Numbered from the stretch's first letter, positions 1 through 8,678 are shown. The stretch is 64,000 bases of DNA from CAUZIR01 sp034421295 (GCA_034421295.1 DAOUKM010000020.1:1-64000), one strand, 5' to 3'. Translations and numbers: made by a program. Notes: generated from the letters alone by a model not told the origin.

Positions 1-50
1 ACGATACGATCGGTGGGTAACCTGCGTCAGGCAGGAAAGGATCCCAAGCC

Positions 51-749
51 ATGTGCGGTCGATACAGCCTGGTAGCCAGCATAGCCGAACTCGAAGACCG
101 GTTCGGCTTCGACGGTGCTGACGCCGCTTACTCGCCCAGCTACAACGTAGCGCCCACCCAGGGCGTGCTCACGGTGGTGGCGGAAAGCGACGCAAGGCGC
201 GCGGTGCGCATGCGCTGGGGCCTGATCCCATCGTGGGCCAAAGACGTCTCAATCGGGAGCCGCATGATCAACACGCGGGCCGAAACGGTCGCCGAAAAGC
301 CCAGTTTTCGCACAGCGCTCAGGCGGAGACGCTGCCTGGTTCTCGCCGACGGGTTCTACGAGTGGCGCCGCATCAGCACCGGCAAGCGACCCATGCGCGT
401 CACGATGGCGTCAGGAGAGCCATTTGCATTCGCGGGCCTGTGGGACACCTGGCAGGATCCGCAGGACGAAACCGTAATCTCCTGCACGATTATCACCACC
501 GAGGCCAACGATCTGCTGCGTCCTATCCACGAGCGAATGCCCGTGATCCTGCAAAGGGATCAGGAGGACCTCTGGCTCGACCATGACGTCCCGGAACCCG
601 AAGTCCTGCGCGAGGTGCTCATCCCATATAACCCCGACACCATGAATGCCTACGAGATCTCCACCCTCGTCAACTCAGCGGCCAACGATGGGCCGGAAGT
701 GATTGAGCCAATTCGCAGGCGCGACCCACCAGGCCAAAGCAGCACTTAA
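51..749 (+). CDS. SRAP-domain abasic-site protein (YedK/HMCES family)
   Basis: A 232-residue protein of the SOS response-associated peptidase family. Members form a covalent thiazolidine bond between Cys2 and an abasic site in single-stranded DNA. The conserved residues are visible: Cys2 directly after the initiator Met, Asn32 in YNVAPTQ, the NTRAET block near 74-79, Glu104 in FYEW and the His160-Glu-Arg-Met block. Length and spacing match YedK closely. An AGGAAAGG Shine-Dalgarno-like stretch precedes the ATG. It lies beside a methyltransferase, an endonuclease and a DNA glycosylase that would create abasic sites, so a shared genome-maintenance role is plausible but inferred. No LexA box is visible in the 50 bases upstream. 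Confidence 0.95.
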   Translation: MCGRYSLVASIAELEDRFGFDGADAAYSPSYNVAPTQGVLTVVAESDARRAVRMRWGLIPSWAKDVSIGSRMINTRAETVAEKPSFRTALRRRRCLVLADGFYEWRRISTGKRPMRVTMASGEPFAFAGLWDTWQDPQDETVISCTIITTEANDLLRPIHERMPVILQRDQEDLWLDHDVPEPEVLREVLIPYNPDTMNAYEISTLVNSAANDGPEVIEPIRRRDPPGQSST

Positions 750-886
750 CGGAAGACTGTTGGACCCTCATTCGGCCAATACCCGCAGTGTTGCCTGATA
801 AACGTAGTCGCCCAAGCCCACCTGCCACAAGTAGCGAATTTTCCCTCGCCGATTAGATAATCGCCTCGACACTCTCCAAACGCGCT

Positions 887-915
887 TTGACAAAAGAACA
901 CTTGTTCTCTACAGT
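887..915 (+). promoter_or_regulatory. Sigma70-type promoter
   Basis: A perfect -35 box TTGACA (887-892), a 17-base spacer and a -10 box TACAGT (910-915) predict a transcript starting near 922. The first recognisable gene downstream is the cytosine methyltransferase, so the leader is about 270-285 bases long. The spacer is occupied by a 12-base dyad, which implies repression by a bound protein. Confidence 0.6.
896..907. promoter_or_regulatory. LexA-like operator GAAC-N4-GTTC in promoter spacer
   Basis: GAACACTTGTTC is a GAAC-N4-GTTC dyad with perfect arms, the core of the SOS box used by LexA in Firmicutes and Actinobacteria. It lies wholly between the -35 and -10 boxes, where a bound repressor would exclude polymerase. 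A second copy of the same core occurs at 41650-41661. Which protein binds it is not shown by the sequence: LexA is the first candidate and a controller protein of the restriction-modification genes is the alternative. Confidence 0.5.
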
Positions 916-1205
916 TCAGAACTACCGGATGGACAGAACTGGCTTACAGAGGGCAGTGCACTGAAAGTGGCCTCAGGGCCTCAAGGCAACATTCAGGTAA
1001 TGGCAGAATCCGAACGAAAACCGGAATCTGCGACCGGAATCGGTGCCCGTACCCACAACGACGAGAGCATGCAACAACGCCTTCAGTGATTAGCGTAGAT
1101 ACGTCGCATAGATCGGCGAGCCTTGATTAGGCAAGGCAATCTTCCGCTAGGAGGCATCGGGGTTCTGCGGTTGCACACCGGCCAGCACAGTTGGAAAATG
1201 CGGCC

Positions 1206-2324
1206 ATGACGGCGGCGGACACCCAAGCGTCTCGGCTCCAGGGGTCGCCGCATGGCTGTGGTGACACGCCCGTCCAGTTCTCCTTCGTAGACCTGTTCGC
1301 AGGCATCGGCGGCACCCGTCTAGGGTTCGAGGCTGCTGGTGGCACATGCGTTTTCAGTTCCGAGTACGAACGGTTCGCCGTCCACACCTACGCGGTGAAC
1401 CACGGCGACATCCCCGCTGGTGACATTACAAGGCTCCGGCTCAACGAAGTCCCCCAACACAATGTTCTAGTCGCTGGCTTCCCGTGTCAGCCGTTCTCCA
1501 TCGCCGGAGTCTCGAAACTCAGTGCTCTCGGGCGCCCGGACGGCTTTAACCATCCGGATCAAGGGAACCTCTTTTTCAGCATCCGCGACGTGCTCGCTTA
1601 TCGGCAGCCAAGGGCGTTTCTCCTTGAGAACGTAAAGCACCTAAGAAACCATGACCGAGGGCGCACCTATCGAACTATCAGGGAGGCGCTTGCCGCACTT
1701 GAATACCACGTCGACGACAAAGTGATCGACGCTAAAGCGCTCGTTCCACAGCACCGGGAACGAATCTACATCGTCGGCTTCCGTGAAGCCGAGGACGCAA
1801 GTTGCTTCAGCTTTCCGGAGTTTGAAGATCGGCAACCATCGCTCGCAGAGATACTTGAAGAGGACGTTGACGAGAAATACACGCTCTCGGACCATCTCTG
1901 GGACTATTTGCAGGACTACGCCAAAAAGCACCGCTCACTGGGCAACGGGTTCGGGTTCGGACTCCCGGATCTCGATGGAGTAAGCCGGACTTTAAGCGCC
2001 CGGTATTACAAAGACGGTTCGGAAATTCTCATCCAACAGGCAGAGGGGTCAAATCCCCGACGCCTCACGCCGCGGGAGTGCGCACGACTGATGGGCTTCC
2101 CGGAGGCGTTCGAGATCCCCGTCTCTGACACGCGGGCTTATCAGCAGTTCGGCAATTCGGTAGTCGTTCCGGTGGTGGAAGCGATCGCACGTGCAATGGT
2201 AAGGGCGATGTGCCTTGAACTCCCTAGTGCGGAGGATAAGTATTTAGAGAGTTGGATGCCGCAGGGAACGCCAGACATGGCCCCGCCGGTTACCCATCGA
2301 CGTCGCGCTCTTGCACAAGCCTGA
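1206..2324 (+). CDS. DNA (cytosine-5) methyltransferase, Dcm/M.EcoRII-like
   Basis: A complete C5-cytosine methyltransferase of about 372 residues. Motifs appear in order: motif I DLFAGIGG near residue 29, motif IV PCQPFS with the catalytic Cys near 94, motif VI ENVKH near 141, motif VIII QHRERIYIVGF near 182, the RRLTPRECARLMGFP block of motif IX and the QQFGNSVVVPV block of motif X. A TTG at 1191 is an alternative start; the ATG at 1206 has GGAA nine bases upstream. The variable target-recognition region is short. The end overlaps the convergent EcoRII-like endonuclease by 35 bases, so the two form a type II restriction-modification pair. CCWGG specificity is possible from the partner's family but not provable here. 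Confidence 0.93.
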   Translation: MTAADTQASRLQGSPHGCGDTPVQFSFVDLFAGIGGTRLGFEAAGGTCVFSSEYERFAVHTYAVNHGDIPAGDITRLRLNEVPQHNVLVAGFPCQPFSIAGVSKLSALGRPDGFNHPDQGNLFFSIRDVLAYRQPRAFLLENVKHLRNHDRGRTYRTIREALAALEYHVDDKVIDAKALVPQHRERIYIVGFREAEDASCFSFPEFEDRQPSLAEILEEDVDEKYTLSDHLWDYLQDYAKKHRSLGNGFGFGLPDLDGVSRTLSARYYKDGSEILIQQAEGSNPRRLTPRECARLMGFPEAFEIPVSDTRAYQQFGNSVVVPVVEAIARAMVRAMCLELPSAEDKYLESWMPQGTPDMAPPVTHRRRALAQA

Positions 2325-3495
2325 TGAAGTCCGCGAGCGAAATCACTTCGTACCCGGGAGGGACCTCGTAGGTCGGGAGGATCTCCGATGGTGCTACTAG
2401 GGAGATCTTGTCATCGGCCATCTCCTTGAGTTGGGCCGTGCTGATTGCGGGCTCAAGCGTGCACAGGTGCTTACGTTTGATGCGCGCGGCCTCCTGTAGC
2501 ACCTGGCGCCAGCGGTCTTTGCACGTCGTCTTCGCCGCAAGCATCGTAAGGTTCGCCTCGTCAAACGAAAGGTCGCGATACTCTTCGATCCCGGGGAACA
2601 GGAAGTCGGGTTCTGACTTCCCCTCTGTTCGTACTTTAGAGCTATGACGCAGGCCGTTCCCCTCGAAGATCGTGCGGAGATGGTTCTCGAAAGCGAGCCC
2701 GGCTCGAACGCGGCGACGATTGTGAACCGACTTGGAGTACGTCAGAAACTCGTCTACGTCTTCAAACAGGGTCATCAGTCGCTGGTCCACGATCCGTCGC
2801 TCGTGCTCGCGGAAGTGAGCCTCTTCCGCATTCCACCAGGTCAGCAAAGCCGCGTCGGGATCCCCGACGTCGACCGTGACGCGTTTCTGTATGAACTGTG
2901 AAAATGTGAGCGAGCTGGGAAACGTGAGTCCGAATCGTCGGATCGCTTCTTCCGCGAACGGCGCTTCGGTGATCGGCTCGGGTTCCTCGCCCCAGCCAAG
3001 TAGGTCGAACAATTCGGCCGCCGCTGCCGCGTAGATATCCGGGACATCGCCAAGCCTGACGGTAGTGAATCGCCCGCCGGAATCGAGCGAGTCACCGAAG
3101 ATGGCTGCGAGCTGCTGCTCCCATGTCGACCCAGCGGGCGCGACGACCACAGCAAGGGGACCTTCCGGCTCTTGTCGGATCAGAGCGAATAGATCATCCG
3201 CTTCCGCCGCTGTCGCTCCGTCGCCATAGTACAGGCGCCACTCGGCGGACCGATTTGGATTCATACGTCGACTGTCGTACCAGCTCAGACTGTGACGCTC
3301 GCGGACGTGCTCTGTGTCATCGCGAAGTAGCACCCACTCGACATCCGAGAACTTCAGCACGTCCCCAGGAGTACCAAGAAGCCGCTGGATCGCCGCAACG
3401 CCGTTTAACTCATGCTGGTGGGAGACTTCAGGGGCAACCTCCACCTCGACGAGTCTCTTCATAGCAACCAAGTAACGTCCTTGAAGCTCAGCCAT
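2290..3495 (-). CDS. Type II restriction endonuclease with EcoRII C-terminal domain
   Basis: A 401-residue protein. The C-terminal part, from about residue 255, matches the EcoRII catalytic domain: an AFENHL block near 268-273, PDFLFPG at 296-302 and KTTCKDRWR at 322-330, which together form a PD-(D/E)XK-type core, followed by KHLCTLEP and the LVAPSEI block. The first 250 residues are not recognisable to me and probably carry recognition or effector functions, as in EcoRII. The start overlaps the end of the upstream glycosylase gene by 8 bases, so the two are translationally linked. The 3' end overlaps the methyltransferase tail to tail. Confidence 0.85.
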   Translation of the reverse strand: MAELQGRYLVAMKRLVEVEVAPEVSHQHELNGVAAIQRLLGTPGDVLKFSDVEWVLLRDDTEHVRERHSLSWYDSRRMNPNRSAEWRLYYGDGATAAEADDLFALIRQEPEGPLAVVVAPAGSTWEQQLAAIFGDSLDSGGRFTTVRLGDVPDIYAAAAAELFDLLGWGEEPEPITEAPFAEEAIRRFGLTFPSSLTFSQFIQKRVTVDVGDPDAALLTWWNAEEAHFREHERRIVDQRLMTLFEDVDEFLTYSKSVHNRRRVRAGLAFENHLRTIFEGNGLRHSSKVRTEGKSEPDFLFPGIEEYRDLSFDEANLTMLAAKTTCKDRWRQVLQEAARIKRKHLCTLEPAISTAQLKEMADDKISLVAPSEILPTYEVPPGYEVISLADFIRLVQERDVDG

Positions 3496-4171
3496 CTCCC
3501 TCTGTCCGATTGAGCCCCGTTGCGCACCATTTCAAGACAGGACACTCGTCGCAATTTGGCTTACGGGGAAGACACACGAGCGCGGCAAGGTCGAGCACTG
3601 CGTAATTGTATGCGCGGTGCGCCCGCGGCGGGGTCAATAGCTCGGCCAGTTCGCGCAGCCAGCGCTTCCGACGGGTCTCACCATCGTATGGGGCTCCGAC
3701 CAGCCTGCAGAGTACGCGTACGATGTTCGAGTCAATAGGCACTGCCCGGCGGTTGGCATGCAAGGAGAGCGTGGCGGCGGCCACGTAAGGACCGACGCCA
3801 GGCAACCTCTCAAGAGCCGGCTGGTTAAGGGGAGGTGCCCCGGCCATCCGTCCAATTTCCTGTGCGAGACGATACAGGAGGCGACCACGCCAGCGCAGAC
3901 CAAGCGGTTCCACGAGCCTGACCAGTTCCTGTTCGCTGGCCAAGGCGAGCACTGCCGGGCTCGGATACTGTTGTCGAAATCTATTGAAAGTCGCAACAAC
4001 CTGCTCTGCCCGCGTACGCTGCAGCATCACCTCTGCGATCAGCGCCAGCCACAGTGGCAGTTCATCGCGCCACGGGTAAGTTCGCGCGTTACGTCGGCCC
4101 CAGCGAATCAAGGCCCGTCTGAACGTGTACCGGCTTGACAGTAGCTGTTCAGCGTCTGGTGGCTGGAGCAC
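3488..4171 (-). CDS. EndoIII-fold DNA glycosylase, Mig-like T:G mismatch repair
   Basis: A 227-residue HhH-GPD glycosylase with an iron-sulfur loop of four cysteines (200, 207, 210, 216; C-X6-C-X2-C-X5-C). The hairpin LPGVGPY at 123-129 carries a Tyr where EndoIII has the catalytic Lys and MutY has Ser. The conserved Asp is 147 in PIDSNIVRV. Tyr plus Asp, with the block RKPNCDEC before the last cysteines, is the pattern of Mig, the T:G mismatch glycosylase of Methanothermobacter that accompanies a restriction-modification system. The role inferred is repair of deaminated 5-methylcytosine. GTG start, with AGGAGG nine bases upstream. MutY remains an alternative, but MutY's C-terminal domain is absent. 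Confidence 0.85.
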   Translation of the reverse strand: MLQPPDAEQLLSSRYTFRRALIRWGRRNARTYPWRDELPLWLALIAEVMLQRTRAEQVVATFNRFRQQYPSPAVLALASEQELVRLVEPLGLRWRGRLLYRLAQEIGRMAGAPPLNQPALERLPGVGPYVAAATLSLHANRRAVPIDSNIVRVLCRLVGAPYDGETRRKRWLRELAELLTPPRAHRAYNYAVLDLAALVCLPRKPNCDECPVLKWCATGLNRTEGDG

Positions 4172-4455
4172 ACTGGAGTTCCTCCTTAAGCGAGTACGCG
4201 AGCGTAACGGTTAACCAATGAAGGCGTCCATCACTAGCCTAGCCGCCTCCACTCAAGCTTCCACGACCCCTGCACCAGTCCCGCCATTTCAGCCTAACCG
4301 GCAAGAGGCTTTGCGTCGCCGAATCCGGTCCCGATACGTAAGCCTGTGGAATCACCGCGCATCGTACCTGATCATTCCCTGTCAAGTGTTGACAGCTGTT
4401 ATCACAAAACTACACTGGGCGCTGCCCTAACCTCGAGAGAGTTGAAGAAAGAGCT
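4172..4455. other. Divergent intergenic region
   Basis: This 284-base gap separates the glycosylase-endonuclease operon (leftward) from the GHKL cassette (rightward). Only the rightward promoter at 4389-4416 is clear. I see no convincing gene on either strand. Confidence 0.4.
4389..4416 (+). promoter_or_regulatory. Promoter of the GHKL ATPase cassette
   Basis: A perfect -35 box TTGACA (4389-4394) and a -10 box TACACT (4411-4416) are separated by 16 bases. The predicted start site is near 4423, about 33 bases before the TTG start codon of the ATPase gene. Confidence 0.55.
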
Positions 4456-6336
4456 TTGACGCAACCCGACTGGCAATTCAAGAAATATGCACCTGGCGAC
4501 ACGTACAGGAACTCGACTGCCGACGCCTTCTTTGACAGCGATACCGTCAGCGACCCTGGCAAGGCAATGGTACGGGAAGGAATTCAGAACTCCTTGGACG
4601 CCCATAAGCTCAACTCCGGCACACCCGCTATGGTGCGCATATCGCTGGTGAACCAAGAGGATGCTCCCAGCTGGAGCGAAGTGGAGAAGTACTTTGGCAC
4701 CTTAAGGCGTCACTATACGAGCGACCGCAGTGGGCTACGTCCTGACGAAATACCCGGCCGAGAGGAGAAATGCACGGCGCTGGTCTTCGAGGATATAGGT
4801 ACTACCGGACTGCTGGGCGACACGGAAGAATGGCGCGAACCGGCAGAGGATAGCCGGAACGACTTTTTCAACTTCTTCCGGGCAGAAGCCCTGACTCACA
4901 AGTCTCCCGGAGATCGTGGTAGCCGGGGTGTTGGCAAAGCAACATTCATTCAAGCTAGCCGGATTAAGACACTGTTTGGACTAACGATTCGCCATAACGA
5001 CCCGCGCCCACTTCTGATGGGCCGTTCCGTGCTTAGGTCACACCGGATAGGAGCAGTAGACCATCACGGAGATGGATATTTCGGAAATAGATCCAGCTGC
5101 AGCCCGGGGCTTGTTGTGCCGATAGAGGACAGCGGCTTCATAGATGACTTTACTAGGACATTTCGCCTAGAGCGGCGGAGAGAAAGCGGGCTGTCGGTAG
5201 TGGTTCCATGGCTGAATGAGGAAATCGACGAAGCTACCGTACTGCGAGCTGTCTGTGAGAATTATTTCTTCACTATCCTGAATGGCGGACTGGACGTCTG
5301 GTTGGAGCTACCTGGTGCGAAGGTCATATTGGATGGCAAGAGCCTCGTACAAGAGATTCGAAAGTGGTCCGGTCTGGAACGGACTATTCCAATAGCTGAG
5401 CTGGCAGAATGGGCCACCCAAGGCAAGGCTCAAAGTGAACGTCACATCCTATTCTCACATCCCGAAACTGGAGCCTATAGGTGGAGCAAAGACTTGTTCC
5501 CTGAAGGCCTGCTGGACGCGCTGCGCGAGAAGCTGGAACAGCAAGAACGTTTCACCATTAGGGTGCTGGTGCCGGTGCGGAAACATGGTGTGGCTGCTCA
5601 GCCTTCATACTTTGACGTTTATGTGACCCGCGACGATTCCGACTACGAATTCGGTCTAGCCTTCATCAGGGAAGACATACTGATAGCGGACGTGCGCCCC
5701 CGACGGGTTAGAAACAGCATTAGGGCTCTGGTAGTCATTAGCGACGAGCCACTTGCAGCCTTCCTGCGACAGGCCGAAAATCCCAGCCACACCCAGTGGC
5801 AAAAGAACCGTGTTAGGAAAGACTACGTACACGCATCGTCTCTTGTTGACTTCATCGTGAACAGCGTGGGAGAGATCTGCGACCTTGCTACGGCGGAGAA
5901 TCGGGAGGAGGACAAACGTCTCCTAGCAGATGTTTTTCCAGTTCCTGACGGTGAAAAGGATCCACCCGATGACAATGGCGGACCGCCGCCCAGTAGTCCA
6001 AGCTATGTCAGGATCAGCAGCGTTAGCAGGGGATTCTCAGTGACTGCCGGACGCCACCCTCTGCGGGTCGGCGACCGCGTCGAGGTAAAGGCTGCCTATG
6101 CGCGGAGCCGAGGCAACGCCTTTGCTCGGTATAGACCAACTGACTTCCAGATCGACCAAAATCCCATTTCCTTGGATTCACGAGGAGTGGAATTCACTGA
6201 ATCCGCTGACAATCGGCTGGTCGCCAAGATAACCGACCCACAGTTTCGCATCAGCGTGACCGGCTTTGACGACAACCGGGACATTCGCGTAGTGGCTAAC
6301 AAGATTGGAGATACCGATGCCAGTCAGTCAGATTAA
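4456..6336 (+). CDS. GHKL-type ATPase (MORC/Hsp90-like), first gene of a three-gene cassette
   Basis: A 626-residue protein with a GHKL (Bergerat) ATP site at its N-terminus. The N-box is REGIQNSLDA (Glu41, Asn45, Asp48). The first glycine motif is FEDIGTTG (Asp113, Gly115, Gly118). The second is GSRGVGKATF at 155-164. A ribosomal S5-like transducer fold may follow, and the C-terminal 120 residues after a Pro-rich linker (about 495-512) look like a separate beta domain. The start is TTG behind a weak purine-rich site. The next gene begins 20 bases before this one stops. The protein is not a histidine kinase (no H-box seen) nor MutL (no MutL motifs). Function is unknown; genome defence is inferred from the neighbourhood. 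Confidence 0.8.
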   Translation: MTQPDWQFKKYAPGDTYRNSTADAFFDSDTVSDPGKAMVREGIQNSLDAHKLNSGTPAMVRISLVNQEDAPSWSEVEKYFGTLRRHYTSDRSGLRPDEIPGREEKCTALVFEDIGTTGLLGDTEEWREPAEDSRNDFFNFFRAEALTHKSPGDRGSRGVGKATFIQASRIKTLFGLTIRHNDPRPLLMGRSVLRSHRIGAVDHHGDGYFGNRSSCSPGLVVPIEDSGFIDDFTRTFRLERRRESGLSVVVPWLNEEIDEATVLRAVCENYFFTILNGGLDVWLELPGAKVILDGKSLVQEIRKWSGLERTIPIAELAEWATQGKAQSERHILFSHPETGAYRWSKDLFPEGLLDALREKLEQQERFTIRVLVPVRKHGVAAQPSYFDVYVTRDDSDYEFGLAFIREDILIADVRPRRVRNSIRALVVISDEPLAAFLRQAENPSHTQWQKNRVRKDYVHASSLVDFIVNSVGEICDLATAENREEDKRLLADVFPVPDGEKDPPDDNGGPPPSSPSYVRISSVSRGFSVTAGRHPLRVGDRVEVKAAYARSRGNAFARYRPTDFQIDQNPISLDSRGVEFTESADNRLVAKITDPQFRISVTGFDDNRDIRVVANKIGDTDASQSD

Positions 6337-7087
6337 CCATACTGGCAGAAAGCGGCTGACATCGGCTGACGTGACACTCGCCCTACACAACGAGGCTTTT
6401 CCCCTTGCATTCGAGATCACTCGTCTTTCTCTGGATCGGCACAAACTTCCGGAGGACGCGCTCGTCCGACTGGAAGCCTACCAAAGAACCATCTATGCCA
6501 GATTCTCACTAGGGACGGTCGGCAGGATTGCTCTTCCCGGCAAAGAATCCCTACATCAGTTCAGTATCCCTGACGGGATTAGATTCCGCGTCAAAGTTAC
6601 GGCGGCCAACGGAACAGAAAAGGGGAAGCTGCTGGCCGCAGGCAGCGGGATAGCGCCCATATGGCTAGATGGAGGACAGGAGTCACTCCTTCCGGTAAGG
6701 CCAGATAACACCCTAGGACAGGAAGTCTATCGATTAAGTTTCGACGACGGCATCGTCCTACTGGTTAACGACAAGATAGTCCAGTGGCGGGAGTTGTCAC
6801 GAGATCCGGCATTTATGGCACTAGTCTACCCAACCGTCCTGCGATTGATCCTGAACCGCATCCTTTTGTCCCAGGAGGGATTTGAAGAAGACAGTGATGA
6901 AGAATGGGCGAACGACTGGATAGCATTCGCGAAAAGTCACCTGAAGATGAGCGCCCCACCCCGCGTGGAGGCGGATGGCACCGGGCCAGTCAATGAATGG
7001 ATTGATCGGGCCGTGACCTCATTCTGCAGTAAGAATGGCAGCTACGATGGCTTCTCGAGGCGGTGGGACCGCGGGGGGCATTTGTGA
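6317..7087 (+). CDS. Unknown protein, second gene of the GHKL cassette
   Basis: A protein of about 256 residues that I do not recognise. The N-terminal half is rich in short hydrophobic strands (residues about 20-130) and looks like a beta-sandwich. The C-terminal half (from about 140) is predicted to be mostly helical, with an acidic stretch EEDSDEEW near 190. There is no signal peptide or membrane segment. The ATG at 6317 is chosen because GGAG lies seven bases upstream; it sits inside the end of the ATPase gene. The third gene overlaps its stop codon by four bases. The tight overlaps indicate that the three products are made together and probably form a complex. Confidence 0.75.
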   Translation: MPVSQINHTGRKRLTSADVTLALHNEAFPLAFEITRLSLDRHKLPEDALVRLEAYQRTIYARFSLGTVGRIALPGKESLHQFSIPDGIRFRVKVTAANGTEKGKLLAAGSGIAPIWLDGGQESLLPVRPDNTLGQEVYRLSFDDGIVLLVNDKIVQWRELSRDPAFMALVYPTVLRLILNRILLSQEGFEEDSDEEWANDWIAFAKSHLKMSAPPRVEADGTGPVNEWIDRAVTSFCSKNGSYDGFSRRWDRGGHL

Positions 7088-7779
7088 GACTCCGCAGTTT
7101 CAATTCCAGCGGTATCAGCAGGTTTGCAGACTTCCGGGCATCACCGGTGAGAAAGCCGAAAGAACTGCACACGCTACTCAAAGCGCCCGACTTTTCTACG
7201 GCTTTAGACCCTGAATTCGAGGTGGAATCGAGGTCGTTTACCAACAGATTCTCCGCTGGCGAATACCTGTACTCCCTCTTCGGAGACGGCAAAATGCTCA
7301 GGCTCGACGAGGACCGCGGAACCTGGGCTTGGTTGTCCGCCTTCTATTTTGACCAACTTTGCCCAGATGGAAGCAGGCCTGGACAAGCCTATCGATGGGT
7401 ACCTTCAATCAACAGCTTTCGCAATTATTATCGCCATCTATTGGCAGGTCCTTACTACATCTATCGCGCTCACCGGCATAATCCTCATGTCGCCCTAGCA
7501 GTACTGGCTACACCGCTGCACCGTCCCGGCGACATTGTGGAGCAACTGGCCTCTCGACAAGAGATCGTGACGAATAGGTCGGTCATGGAAGCAGCGACTC
7601 GTCTTTATATCGGGCCGAACCACACGCCCAAGCCACGAGCGGCGGGACGAGGCCCTGGCAGTGCACGGCGCCTTGCTGATGTACTGGCCCAGTTGGATCT
7701 TACGTGGGATTTGTACGACCTGAGCGCAGCGAAACTGCTGAACCTGCTGCCTCCAGAGTTTGATAATTTCATGACATGA
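7084..7779 (+). CDS. DUF6339-like protein, third gene of the GHKL cassette
   Basis: A protein of about 231 residues. The opening RLRSFNSSGISRF, the WAWLSAFYFDQLC segment, the YYRHLLAGPYYIYRAH segment and the GSARRLADVLAQLDLTWDLY segment look like the uncharacterised DUF6339 family. This is from memory and was not searched. The start is the GTG of a GTGA overlap with the preceding stop, with a G-rich site just upstream; a GTG at 7063 is an alternative. No catalytic motif is evident and there are no membrane segments. It is followed by about 900 bases without a clear gene, so it ends the operon. Confidence 0.7.
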   Translation: MRLRSFNSSGISRFADFRASPVRKPKELHTLLKAPDFSTALDPEFEVESRSFTNRFSAGEYLYSLFGDGKMLRLDEDRGTWAWLSAFYFDQLCPDGSRPGQAYRWVPSINSFRNYYRHLLAGPYYIYRAHRHNPHVALAVLATPLHRPGDIVEQLASRQEIVTNRSVMEAATRLYIGPNHTPKPRAAGRGPGSARRLADVLAQLDLTWDLYDLSAAKLLNLLPPEFDNFMT

Positions 7780-8678
7780 CTTGAGTACGCACACAGCGCG
7801 ACCCTGATTTTCAGATGTGCAGTACCGGTTTTCTGATTGATTTCAATCAAAGGTTCATGGTCCTGGCGAGGGAAGCGACTTGTGTCTGGCGACCCATCGA
7901 GCAACTGAGCCAACGACGCTATGGCATATGGCTCGAAAGTTTGCAAGAGTGAACGTCCGGCGCATTTGATAGTTAGACACTAGGAGCCAGATCGAATTTC
8001 ATCTCCGCTGTCATTTGCGACATGATCTCGCCAATATCGCGACTCTTATCAATTCCTTCAAAGGGGCTAGGGACTCCCACGACCGGGGCAACCCCGCAGC
8101 AGCTCGGATGGAGCAACGCCAAAGAAATGGACCTCTGATGTCAAGACTCTATCGATTGGCAACTTGACTAATAGCACACATGTTCTATATCATTCCCTGA
8201 ACGGCCCGTCGTTAGCGGAATACAAGAACAGGCGAGGTGGGGGGCCAACGAGTTGTCCATCACCCCGGAGGACTGGATATAACCCAGCGGATGTGACGTC
8301 GAGTGGCCTGCACTGCTACTGGATGGCCAGCCATCTTGTGATCCCTTCCACACGGTCAGGGGAGGCACCAAGGATGCCGTTAACGAAACGGCCCTAGTGG
8401 CCATCACACTTCATCGGAGCCGAACATCGAATAGGTCTTGCCCGACAACAATCTACGTACGCTATCGGACCGAGACTCACCTCTGCGGGCCTTTTGGGCC
8501 GGCCGACTGGAAGCCACTCACGACGCCGTGCTGACTGCTTCTGGACAGTTAAGGGAAAGGCGAGCGGCAGAACTACTGCATGATTCCATGATGGAGGTTG
8601 CCAAACCAAAGAGTGGCCAAAATCAACCTTGGAGTCGGTTGTCTGAAGCAACACCGCAGCTATAGGATCGTGCGGAAG
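7780..8678. other. Gene-poor stretch between two defence cassettes
   Basis: About 900 bases with no recognisable gene. The only mildly protein-like frame is on the minus strand from a TTG at 8122 to a stop at 7973 (49 residues, with an AGAGG about nine bases upstream). It could be a small gene or the tail of a lost one. A short perfect hairpin (GATTGA/TCAATC) lies near 7835-7848. No repeats or CRISPR units were seen. Confidence 0.35.

Larger units (their letters stand above)
750..1205. other. Non-coding stretch before the methyltransferase, with promoter and operator
   Basis: This gap holds a consensus promoter and a dyad (annotated separately) and then about 280 bases before the methyltransferase. 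In that leader one frame stays open from about 835 to a TGA at 1087-1089, but its only plausible start is a GTG at 967, giving 40 residues. I recognise nothing in that peptide. An AGGAGG at 1149-1154 is followed by no well-spaced ATG, GTG or TTG in any frame I checked, so the methyltransferase start is not set by it. Confidence 0.5.

Noticed and set aside
835..1089. An 85-codon open frame ahead of the methyltransferase
   Set aside because: It has no ATG or TTG start, only a GTG that would give 40 residues, and no family resemblance; recorded as part of the intergenic region.
8164..8665. Short frames on both strands between the DUF6339-like and sce7726-like genes
   Set aside because: None has a ribosome site or a recognisable motif, and they overlap each other.
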